From Nocardia panacis (GTDB lineage Bacteria; Actinomycetota; Actinomycetes; Mycobacteriales; Mycobacteriaceae), in NCBI RefSeq assembly GCF_003598715.1, contig NZ_QZFU01000041.1, positions 372,001-436,000 of the forward strand: a stretch of 64,000 nucleotides of DNA, given 5' to 3'. A program made the position numbers and the translations under genes. Below, in pieces: positions 25,915 to 33,950 of this stretch (the stretch's first letter is position 1; the number at the start of each line of letters is the position of its first letter). A model generated the notes under the pieces. It saw nothing but the letters and a program-made list of their open reading frames with translations, ran no database searches and was not told the origin of the DNA.

Positions 25915-28900
25915 GTGCACCTCGAGTACACGCACGCCACAGGTCCGGCATTCGCGAATTCGCTCGTCGATCGAGCAGCGGAACTAGGGGTGCTCGCGCA
26001 CCACCTGACGAATATCGCCACAGGGCCGCTGATCCTCGTCGAAGGCGGCGCGGGTACGGGCCGCACCGCCCTGCTCGCCGCCGGGGCGGACGCCGCCCGC
26101 GGCCTCGGCCACCAGGTGTTGACGGTCACCGCGAGCCGGTACGAATCGGAGCTGCCCGCGCAGTTGATCCATCGGCTGAGGACCCATGCCGACCCGTCGG
26201 CGGCGATCACCGCCCCGCACAGCCTGTTCCGCTGGATCACCGAGCAGGCGCGCCGCACGCCACTGCTGCTCGTGATCGACGACCTGCATTGGTCCGACCG
26301 CGAATCGCTGCACTGTCTGGCCTACCTGGTCCGTCGATTGCCCGGCCACCCCGTGGGAGTTCTCGCCTCGCATCTGCCTGCGCACCCCAGCCCCGATCCG
26401 GTGCTGCTCACCGAACTGCGGCGGAGCAGTTCCCGAATCGTCCTGCGCCCCTTCAGCGCACGAATGGTCGGTGCGCTGATCGATCCGGGCCGCCACGGTG
26501 GTTCGCACGCGGATCGCCTGTGCGACAACGGTGCGGGCCGCTGCGGCAGTGGTGGTCTGTTCGGCATCGAAGGTCGCGGTATCCGTGTCAGTCCGGTGGG
26601 AGTCCGCGGCGGCGCATCGAACTTGTCCGCCTGCCTTGCCGAGTGGACGGGCGGCAATCCGTACCTGCTGAATGTCGCGCTTTCCCAGCCGGATTGGTGC
26701 GATTGCCCGGCGAAGACGCGGGAGCAGAGCGGGTATGCCGCACGCACGGTCTACAACTGGTTGCGCAGTCGACTGCCACCTGTCGCCGGATGTCTCGAAT
26801 GTGTCGGGGCGGCGGCGATTCTCGGGTCGAACGCGGAGCCGACGCTCATTGCCGCAGCGGTCGGGATCACGGTGCGCGCGGCCGAGGAGGCGGTGCAGGC
26901 GCTCAGTGAGATCGGATTCCTCACCGGCGGTGCGATTGTCGAGTTCGCGCAGCCCATGGTGCGGGCGGCGGTGCTCGCGGCGATCTCGCCCGAGCAGCGG
27001 GCGCGGGTGCTGGTGGCCGCCGGTGCGCGACTTGTCGAGATCGGTGCGGCGGACGAGCGGGTGCTCGAACTGCTGCTCGACGGCGAGGTCACCGAGTACG
27101 ACGATGCGGCGCGGCTGGTTTCAGCGCTGCTCGATCGGATGGTGGCGGCGGCGGCCTCGGTCCTCGCGCGCGTGGAGCTGCTTCGACGGGTGCTGGCTCG
27201 GCCTACGGCGCGATCGCTGCGCGCGCACCTGCTCGCGCTGCTCGGTACGGCAGAAACGGATACCGATCCGGCGGCGGCGCAAACCCATCTGGCCGAGGCC
27301 GCCCGGCTCGCCACCGATCCGTGGCTGCGGGCACAGCTCGTCTTCCAGCGCGCTTCGGCGCTGCTGCTGCTCGACCGGGGTATCGAAGCCGCCGGGCTGC
27401 TCCGCTGTCTCGCGCTGGATTCCGAGGTGGCGCAGTCCGGGCTCCTGGACCGGATCGCGGTTCTCCTCGCCGAACTGGCGATCCGTCACCCGGACCTGCC
27501 TGCGGGCGAACCTCCCACCGGAACAGGGGGATCGGCGAAGCGAATAGCGAATCTCCTCGCTGATTCGGGGAGTTCGGGCGGAGGCGACCTATCTTGGCAC
27601 CAGACCTGGCAACTGCTGTCCCCGGCCGGTCGACTGGGCCTGCCTTTGACCTGGTCGACCTTGTCCACGCTCTCGGAAGCACCCCCGCACCGTCAACTCC
27701 CTTACACCACAGCCTGGGTGACCGCTCCTGACCAGGGTCCCCTCCGCAAGGTGCTCGCCCACGCGGCCCACGCCAATGTGCTGCTCGCCCTGGGCCGGAT
27801 TTCTCGGGCAGCAATCGAAACAGACCGCGCCATAGCACAATTGGCCCAGGTCACCGTGCCGCCCGCCATTGCCGTCGCCGCCTTCGGACCCCTGATCGAA
27901 ACCCTGCTCGAACGCGACGACCTGCCTGCGGCCAACCGGCTGCTCGCCGAGGCCGACCTGAACGGTCCGCTGCCCACCCGCCCCACCAATGCCGCGCTCC
28001 TGCTGGCCCGAGGTCGACTTCGCCACGCCTGTGGCGATCCCGGCGGTGCGCTCGCCGATATCCTCGCCGCCGCCCGATGCGGCCCGCCGATCCCGTGGCG
28101 CGCCAATGCGATACCCGTCCTGCTGGAATTGGGCCGTCACGACACCGCTCGCGCCCTCGCCTGCACCGAATTGGCCGCCGCGCGCGCCCTCGCCGGGGTG
28201 GACGTGGCAAGCGACCAGGCAATTGCCGAAGTCGACGCCGTCGCCGTCGATTCGGGCGAACGTCCCGCTGTTCTCACCACCGGTGAAGCCGCAGGGACGG
28301 GCCGGGGCGACCCGGTGGTCTATGCCGACTCGGCGCCGCCTGTCGCGGTGCGGGAGCATCCGCCGGGCGAACTTCGCGACGCACCCGATCTCCCGGCGGA
28401 CGAGGTCGCCGATCTGGCGCTCGCCGAGGCGGAACTCGCCCGCACCACAGGCGAATTCACTGCGGCACGCGAAACCGCGGAACAGGCGCTCGGGATCGCG
28501 TTGCGGCTGGCAGGGCAGGCGGCGGGACCGTCGGGACTGGGGATGCTGACCGAATCCGTCGCGCTGTCGACCGGCATGGAGACGGCACGGGCGCTGGGGG
28601 AGTTGGGCATCGGGCTGGCGCGGGTGGGTCGGGTGGGACAGGCACGCCAGCGGCTGCGGCGGGCACTGGTGCTGGCGGAGGGCGCGGGGGCCGTGCGATT
28701 GGGGCGGATCCTGGCACAGCGGCTGCGCGATGCCGGCGGGCGGGTGCCGGGGCGAATTCAGGGGCCGGAGTCGTTGACGGCAAGCGAACGGCGGGTCGCG
28801 CGTTTGGCGGCGACGGGGCGGACGAATCGGCAGATCGCCGATGAGCTGTTCGTGACGCGGCGCGCGGTGGAAATGCATCTGACCCAGGCGTATCGGAAGC

Positions 28901-29046
28901 TGGGTATCGGCGGGCGCGGCGATCTGCGGGAGGTGCTGGGGCGCGACGGCAGGCGCCAGGCTAACCAGCCGCGGAGCGCTTCGAGCGCGGGGCACCCGTC
29001 ATGGGTTGTAGACGCAGGTGCTGGCCGCGCTGGTAGGTCCCGCTGA
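25915..29046 (+). CDS. LAL-type (large ATP-binding LuxR) transcriptional activator
   Basis: A 1043-residue regulator starting with GTG. The N-terminus carries a Walker A loop (VEGGAGTGRTALL) and a Walker B-like LLLVIDDLHWSD, the middle is an alpha-helical repeat region, and the C-terminus is a LuxR helix-turn-helix (LTASERRVARLAATGRTNRQ, ELFVTRRAVEMHLTQAYRKL). LAL proteins are typical pathway-specific activators of actinomycete natural-product clusters. Its 3' end overlaps the convergent MerR gene by 86 bases. Confidence 0.9.
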   Translation: MHLEYTHATGPAFANSLVDRAAELGVLAHHLTNIATGPLILVEGGAGTGRTALLAAGADAARGLGHQVLTVTASRYESELPAQLIHRLRTHADPSAAITAPHSLFRWITEQARRTPLLLVIDDLHWSDRESLHCLAYLVRRLPGHPVGVLASHLPAHPSPDPVLLTELRRSSSRIVLRPFSARMVGALIDPGRHGGSHADRLCDNGAGRCGSGGLFGIEGRGIRVSPVGVRGGASNLSACLAEWTGGNPYLLNVALSQPDWCDCPAKTREQSGYAARTVYNWLRSRLPPVAGCLECVGAAAILGSNAEPTLIAAAVGITVRAAEEAVQALSEIGFLTGGAIVEFAQPMVRAAVLAAISPEQRARVLVAAGARLVEIGAADERVLELLLDGEVTEYDDAARLVSALLDRMVAAAASVLARVELLRRVLARPTARSLRAHLLALLGTAETDTDPAAAQTHLAEAARLATDPWLRAQLVFQRASALLLLDRGIEAAGLLRCLALDSEVAQSGLLDRIAVLLAELAIRHPDLPAGEPPTGTGGSAKRIANLLADSGSSGGGDLSWHQTWQLLSPAGRLGLPLTWSTLSTLSEAPPHRQLPYTTAWVTAPDQGPLRKVLAHAAHANVLLALGRISRAAIETDRAIAQLAQVTVPPAIAVAAFGPLIETLLERDDLPAANRLLAEADLNGPLPTRPTNAALLLARGRLRHACGDPGGALADILAAARCGPPIPWRANAIPVLLELGRHDTARALACTELAAARALAGVDVASDQAIAEVDAVAVDSGERPAVLTTGEAAGTGRGDPVVYADSAPPVAVREHPPGELRDAPDLPADEVADLALAEAELARTTGEFTAARETAEQALGIALRLAGQAAGPSGLGMLTESVALSTGMETARALGELGIGLARVGRVGQARQRLRRALVLAEGAGAVRLGRILAQRLRDAGGRVPGRIQGPESLTASERRVARLAATGRTNRQIADELFVTRRAVEMHLTQAYRKLGIGGRGDLREVLGRDGRRQANQPRSASSAGHPSWVVDAGAGRAGRSR

Positions 29047-29509
29047 CGATCTCCTCGACCCGGTCCTGCAGGTGGGCCAGGTAGTAGGGACACTCGGTGA
29101 GGGTCGGGTGCGCGCATTCGATGACGTGGCGCAGGAATTGTTTGGCCCGTTCGGCCTGCTCGATGAACCGGTCGAGTTCGGCGAGCCGGGTGGCGGCGGC
29201 CTTTTGCGTCTCGTCCTTGGTGTTGGCATCGGAGACGAGTCCGGCGATCTCCTCGACGGTGAATCCGGCCTCGCGCCAGTAGTCTATGGCGGCGAGTTGG
29301 TGCACGCCGGTCATGTCGAATATGCGGCGACCACCGAGTCGACCCGCGGAGCGCAGAATTCCGTGGCGTTCGTAGAACCGCAGCGCCGAGGGTTGGATCT
29401 TGGTGAGCTCGGCCAGTTCACCGATATCGAATCGTATATCCCTGCTCGGCTCCCGCTCATTCTCCCGGTGTCGGCTTTGTTCGGGATGGGTGTACTCGGT
29501 AGCGCTCAT
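28961..29509 (-). CDS. MerR-family transcriptional regulator
   Basis: A 182-residue protein with an N-terminal MerR winged helix (IGELAELTKIQPSALRFYERHGIL, then FDMTGVHQLAAIDYWREAGF), a coiled dimerisation helix, and a short C-terminal region with two cysteines (ECAHPTLTECPYYLAHL) that could bind metal or sense redox state, as in SoxR/MerR relatives. It is divergent from the monooxygenase-like gene at 29767, whose promoter has a 20-base spacer of the kind MerR proteins act on. Its 3' end overlaps the LAL gene. Confidence 0.85.
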   Translation of the reverse strand: MSATEYTHPEQSRHRENEREPSRDIRFDIGELAELTKIQPSALRFYERHGILRSAGRLGGRRIFDMTGVHQLAAIDYWREAGFTVEEIAGLVSDANTKDETQKAAATRLAELDRFIEQAERAKQFLRHVIECAHPTLTECPYYLAHLQDRVEEIVSGTYQRGQHLRLQPMTGAPRSKRSAAG

Positions 29510-29687
29510 CGAGTTACAGCCTACTGGAAATGTTTTGGGCCAGCCACCGTGCACTCCTGCTCGCGACCCCCTACTTCGGCCGCGATCGGATGGCAAACGT
29601 TTTGTGTCGCAACCCGGTAGCGGCCCGCATCGATCCGGTCCGCGCACGCCGGTGTCGGAGATTTTCCGATAGGGGGTCGAGCCGGGG

Positions 29688-29761
29688 GTTCTACAACCGG
29701 GGAGCCAACCTAATTCAATCCACCAGGTATTGACAATTACACCCGGTCATCGGCGGATAAT
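29688..29761 (+). promoter_or_regulatory. MerR-type promoter with 20-bp spacer, plus shared cluster motif
   Basis: TTGACA at 29730-29735 and GATAAT at 29756-29761 are separated by 20 bases, longer than the normal 17 and typical of MerR-controlled promoters. The predicted transcript start coincides with the GTG at 29767, so the mRNA may be leaderless. The motif GTTCTACAACCG at 29688-29699 and TATTGAC at 29728-29734 are shared with two other intergenic regions of the cluster. Confidence 0.55.
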
Positions 29762-29766
29762 GAAAT

Positions 29767-30993
29767 GTGGAAGAAGCGTATGAATACCGCAGCGGCATCA
29801 ATGCGATATGGCCGGGCACCGAGCATTTGCTGCCGGAATCGGCCGTCGCGGAGCTGGCATCCCTGACCGAGGAAAACGACCGGCGCGGTCGGCTGTCCGA
29901 CCGCAGTATCGAAATACTCCGGGAGGCAGGCTACTTCGGCCTCCCGGTCCCGAGCGACCTGTCCGGCGGCAATGCCTCGCTGGTGGAGTGCTGCGCGATT
30001 CAGCGCCGCCTCGGCGCGGCCGATCCCGGACTGTCCATCGGTGTGAATATGCACATATTCTCCATGGGGTTCATGGTCGAGCACTGGAAGCGCCACCACG
30101 ACGAGTCCGGGCAACTGCTCGAGCAGATCGCCCGACAGGGGCAGATCGTGGTGTCGGCCTTCGCGGAACCGGGCTTGGGCGGCAGCCTCACCCGCTCCAA
30201 CTGCACGGCGCGGCGCGTCGGCGACGACTGGCTCACCAGCGGTCTGAAGGTCCCGTGCTCACTGGCCGAGCGCAGCGACCTGCTGTGTCTACAGATGATC
30301 GACGAGGCGGGCGGTCCGGAGAGTCTGCTGGTCGGGTTGGTGCCCACCGGCGCGCCGGGAATCAAGGTGGAGCGCACTTGGAACACCCTCGGCATGCGTG
30401 CCTCGGAGTCGGACACCATCAAGCTCACGGACTGTCCGGTCCCCGATGACATGATCGTGCACCGCAGCTCACCCGGTTCGCTCGGCGACGAGGTCTTCGC
30501 TGCGGGGACCGGCTGGTTCTGCGTCACCTCCACCGCCGCCTACCTGGGCGTGGCGTCGGCGGCCATCGATCACGCGCGGTCGGCGCTGACCCGTTCGCGC
30601 ATCACGCATTTGAACGCCTCGCGCGCCGAGTTGCCCTCGTTCCAGAACGCGCTCGGCGAGATCCTCACCTCGGTGATGACGATGGAGGCGGCCTGTGCCC
30701 AGCTGGCCCGGCTGCTCGACGAGGGCAAGACCGATGCGCGCAGCCTGCTGCCCGCGATGCTCGCGCTGAAGTATCAGGCGGCGGAGAAGGCGATCCACGC
30801 CGTGGAGATGACGGCCGAATTGGTGGGCGTCGCCTCGTATTCCGCGAACGGCCCGGTGACGCGGTTGATTCGGGATGTGCACGCCGCGCGTTTCCATCCG
30901 CCGACCAATTTCGTGACCCGGCAGTTGCTGGGCCGCTGGGCGCTGGGACTGCCGTGGAATTTCGATCTCAGCGAAGTGCCGGTCGGCCAGTAG
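29767..30993 (+). CDS. Acyl-CoA dehydrogenase-like flavin monooxygenase, candidate CrmH-like N-oxygenase
   Basis: A 408-residue protein with the acyl-CoA dehydrogenase fold (VVSAFAEPGLGGSLTRS flavin loop, LTSGLKVPCSLAERSDLLCLQ, NTLGMRASESDTIKL). The C-terminal region SANGPVTRLIRDVHAARFHPPTNF lacks the EGT-type catalytic glutamate of true dehydrogenases, as in two-component flavin-dependent monooxygenases and nitrososynthases of this fold. In caerulomycin biosynthesis a two-component monooxygenase turns the amine into the oxime; this gene is the best candidate here. No flavin reductase gene is in the window, so a partner would come from elsewhere. Confidence 0.82.
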   Translation: MEEAYEYRSGINAIWPGTEHLLPESAVAELASLTEENDRRGRLSDRSIEILREAGYFGLPVPSDLSGGNASLVECCAIQRRLGAADPGLSIGVNMHIFSMGFMVEHWKRHHDESGQLLEQIARQGQIVVSAFAEPGLGGSLTRSNCTARRVGDDWLTSGLKVPCSLAERSDLLCLQMIDEAGGPESLLVGLVPTGAPGIKVERTWNTLGMRASESDTIKLTDCPVPDDMIVHRSSPGSLGDEVFAAGTGWFCVTSTAAYLGVASAAIDHARSALTRSRITHLNASRAELPSFQNALGEILTSVMTMEAACAQLARLLDEGKTDARSLLPAMLALKYQAAEKAIHAVEMTAELVGVASYSANGPVTRLIRDVHAARFHPPTNFVTRQLLGRWALGLPWNFDLSEVPVGQ

Positions 30994-31004
30994 GTTTCGA
31001 GCAG

Positions 31005-31037
31005 AAAGGGTGGGACGCGTCGCGCCCCACCCTTTTT
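31005..31037. terminator. Bidirectional terminator
   Basis: Ten-base arms AAAGGGTGGG (31005-31014) and CCCACCCTTT (31026-31035) ending in a T-run, between the convergent monooxygenase-like and O-methyltransferase genes. Confidence 0.85.
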
Positions 31038-31043
31038 CGGACT

Positions 31044-32093
31044 TCAGATCGGTTCGGCCTCGATCATCGCGAAATCGATATGCCGGGGCAGGGCGATCAT
31101 CCGGGTGAGGGCGAATCCGGCCCGCGCGCAGAGTCTCTCGTAGTCGCCGCGGGTGCGCTCCCGGCCGCCGAGCAGCAGCATCATGCTGAGGTCGCTCAGG
31201 TAGGGGTCCTCGGTCATGGTGTGCTCGGTGGGCACCGTATCGGGCAGCACCGGTTCGACGATCAGCAGGCGCCCGCCCTCGGCCACCGCCGCGCGACAGT
31301 TGCGCAGGATGGCGACGGCGTGTTCGTCGTCCCAGTTGTGCATGACGCTCTTGATCACGTACAGATCCGAGCCTGCGGGCACGGACTGGCGGAAGTCGCC
31401 CGCGGCGACCTTGCAGCGGCCGGAAACACCTGCGATATCGAGGATTCGGGTCGCCTGCGCGAGGCCCTCCGCGGTGTCGAAGACGACGCCGCTCGGCCCC
31501 GGATGGCGCTTGAGAATGGCCGCCATCAGTGTCCCGTCACCGCCGCCCACATCGGTGATCGCGCCGAAGCGCCCGAAATCGTAGTGATCGGGCAGGGCCG
31601 CGGTGACACCGTCGGCTCTGGTGCGCTGGCTCATGGCCGAGTTGAAGATCTCCGAGAGTTGCCCTCGCTCCGCGATGTAGTCGAAGGCGGGCCGCCCGTG
31701 CACCTCGTGGAAGGCGACCCGGCCGGTGCGCAGGCTCGTCTCCAGATTCAGCCACGCGTCCTGCATGGACTTGTCGGTGAGCAGCAGCGCGAGATCGAGC
31801 AGTGAACTCGAATCATCGCTGCGCAGCAGGGATCCGGCGGGTGCGAGCACGAACCGTCCCGGTGTGGTCTCCCGGCACAGGTCCAAGGTGGCCATGGCCC
31901 GCAGGAGTCGATTCAGCCGCTCGGCGGGAATCTCGTAGATCTTGGCCAGATCCGCCACATCCCACTCGCCATCGCCGATGGCGTCGGCGAGCCGCAGTCG
32001 CGCCGCCACCCCGACCACCTGGGTCACGATGGTGCTGAACAGGGCTCGCATGATCGTGCGCCTGGCACTGTTGTCGATCGAATTCGTCATCAT
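31044..32093 (-). CDS. SAM-dependent O-methyltransferase
   Basis: A 349-residue member of the plant/actinobacterial small-molecule O-methyltransferase family (Methyltransf_2). An N-terminal winged-helix dimerisation domain (DLAKIYEIPAERLNRLLRAM) precedes the SAM site ITDVGGGDGTLMAAILKRHPG, FRQSVPAGSDLYVIKSVMHNWDDEHA with the catalytic histidine-aspartate region, and the closing LLGGRERT. Caerulomycins and collismycins carry a methoxy group on the pyridine ring, and this enzyme probably installs it. The start is the first of two adjacent ATGs. It lies 29 bases downstream of the aminotransferase gene in the same orientation. Confidence 0.9.
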   Translation of the reverse strand: MMTNSIDNSARRTIMRALFSTIVTQVVGVAARLRLADAIGDGEWDVADLAKIYEIPAERLNRLLRAMATLDLCRETTPGRFVLAPAGSLLRSDDSSSLLDLALLLTDKSMQDAWLNLETSLRTGRVAFHEVHGRPAFDYIAERGQLSEIFNSAMSQRTRADGVTAALPDHYDFGRFGAITDVGGGDGTLMAAILKRHPGPSGVVFDTAEGLAQATRILDIAGVSGRCKVAAGDFRQSVPAGSDLYVIKSVMHNWDDEHAVAILRNCRAAVAEGGRLLIVEPVLPDTVPTEHTMTEDPYLSDLSMMLLLGGRERTRGDYERLCARAGFALTRMIALPRHIDFAMIEAEPI

Positions 32094-32122
32094 CTGCCTA
32101 ATCGCTGGTGGGGTAGGTGGAT

Positions 32123-33685
32123 TCACTGCGGGAGCAGTCGACGATCGTCCTGGTCGCGCAGGACGGCACCCAGATCGCGCAGGGCCGCGCCGATCCGCCC
32201 GACCTCGGCGTCGGCGAGATGGATGGACGGCTCGAAACGAATGAAGCGCCAACCGGGTCCGGCGGGCAGCACCCGAATCCGATGCTCGCGCAACAGATAG
32301 CCCGCGAGTACGAAGCCGAAGCTGCCCGAGGCGGCCTGTTCGCGAATGCGCTCGTTGCGCGAGGCGCTCAGGTCCGCGATCTCGATGGCCAGCATGAGTC
32401 CGAGCCCGCACACCTGAGTGATCAGCTCCGGGAATTCGGCGCGCACGGCCTCGAGTTCGGCGATCAGCCTGGCGCCGAGCTCGTCGGCCTTGCGGTAGGC
32501 GGCGCCGCCATCGGCCTCGAGCATGTCGAGCACCTTCAGCGCGATATGCCCGGAGAACCCGTCTTTGGCGAAGGTCGAGCTGTGGATGACCTCGAATTCC
32601 GGTCGGAACCGGTCCCGGCGGATGAGCGCCACCGAATTCTTGGCGATCCCGCCGCCGATGCTCTTGGCCAGCGTGATGTAGTCGCCGGTCAGGCCGAGGC
32701 GCGAACTGGCCAGCAGCGCGCCCGCGCGACCCAGCCCGCTCTGCACCTCGTCGGTCACCAGTGGGCAACCCAGTGCCACGCAGGTCTTCTCGATCTCGCG
32801 AGCCAGTTCCGGCGCGACCGGGATCAGGCCGGCGCCACCGCGAATCGGTTCGACGAAGAAGGCCGCGACAATCGGGAAGTCCCGCTCCACCACCTGCACG
32901 GTGGCGCCGTCGAGCACCAGGTCGAGCAGGAATTCCCGCTCGTCGGCGACGATCTGCGCGAGCGCGTCGGGGCGGTCGACCGGGACGAAGCGCGCCGCCG
33001 AGGCCAGCCCGACGAACGGCGTGCGCCACTGTTCGTTCTGGGTCAGCTGAATACTGCCGATCAGCTTGCCGTGGAAGGCGTGCTCCAGCGTCAGGTAGAT
33101 CGGTCGCTTCGCCAGCCGCTCGGCATTCCACTTCTGGACCGCCGCGAGGGCCGCCGCGACGGGGAGTTCGGCCGAGATATGCGGTCCCGGCGCGATTTTC
33201 GCGCTGCCCGCGCGGAGCGCCGCTCGGGCCTGGGCGATATTCTCGCCGATCTCCGCGCTCAGCACGGCGATGCGCGCGCGGCGCTCGAGTTCGGCGTGCT
33301 TCATGCAGATCTCGATCGCCTCGGCCCCGCTGTTGCCGAATATCGCGATATACGAGTCGTCGGTGCGCAGCTCGCGCCTGATGGCCGTATTGAGCGCGGC
33401 GGCAACACGATTGGCGTGCGGCTGGTGCGACAGTTGGGCGTGCACCGGAATCTGCGCGTCCAGAATCTGTTTCGCGGCGGCCACTATTTCCGGATTGTTG
33501 TGTCCGAAGATCAGGGAACCGAAGCCGCAGGCGAGATCGAGGACCGGCACCTCCCGACCGTTCTCGTCGAGGTAGAACACGGTATCGCCCGCCGCGCGCA
33601 CATATTCGACCCCGAGACCCATGGCGGTCAGCCATTCGTTGAGATAGGCATCCGCGTACTCGGGATCGCCTGCCGAAGGGCTCAT
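32123..33685 (-). CDS. Class III PLP aminotransferase, CrmG-like
   Basis: A 520-residue class III aminotransferase, longer than ordinary family members (about 430-450) because of an inserted segment around residues 150-230. PLP lysine is in TLAKSIGGGIAKN, with FFVEPIRGGAG and LVTDEVQSGLGRAG as cofactor motifs. CrmG, also long, aminates the bipyridine aldehyde to the amine that becomes the oxime. Together with the divergent oxidase and the downstream methyltransferase, this supports the caerulomycin-type route. ATG at 33685 is preceded by AAAGGGG. Confidence 0.88.
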   Translation of the reverse strand: MSPSAGDPEYADAYLNEWLTAMGLGVEYVRAAGDTVFYLDENGREVPVLDLACGFGSLIFGHNNPEIVAAAKQILDAQIPVHAQLSHQPHANRVAAALNTAIRRELRTDDSYIAIFGNSGAEAIEICMKHAELERRARIAVLSAEIGENIAQARAALRAGSAKIAPGPHISAELPVAAALAAVQKWNAERLAKRPIYLTLEHAFHGKLIGSIQLTQNEQWRTPFVGLASAARFVPVDRPDALAQIVADEREFLLDLVLDGATVQVVERDFPIVAAFFVEPIRGGAGLIPVAPELAREIEKTCVALGCPLVTDEVQSGLGRAGALLASSRLGLTGDYITLAKSIGGGIAKNSVALIRRDRFRPEFEVIHSSTFAKDGFSGHIALKVLDMLEADGGAAYRKADELGARLIAELEAVRAEFPELITQVCGLGLMLAIEIADLSASRNERIREQAASGSFGFVLAGYLLREHRIRVLPAGPGWRFIRFEPSIHLADAEVGRIGAALRDLGAVLRDQDDRRLLPQ

Positions 33686-33950
33686 TTGCCACCCCTTTCT
33701 ATGATCGGTATCGGACACCATTACAGTCGTTGGTCGCCCGGCGTTCAACGGGCTTAAATCGCTGGATATAAACCGGTATTCCAACCAATGGCATATTGTT
33801 CGGCGGCCCGCCTGCCTGCGAGGGTGTGGTGGTGGTTCGAACGGTCCGGGACAGCTCCGCGCTGGGCGGAAACGCCTGCTGCCCTGTGGGATCCGGTGCC
33901 GGATCACCGAGTCGAGCCTGCGCACCGCACCGTTGGATAGGGAGAATGCC

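Noticed and set aside
29706..29718. Half-site resembling an iron box (AACCTAA) upstream of the monooxygenase-like gene
   Set aside because: Only one arm matches; the other half of the dyad is missing, unlike the good site at 37402-37420.
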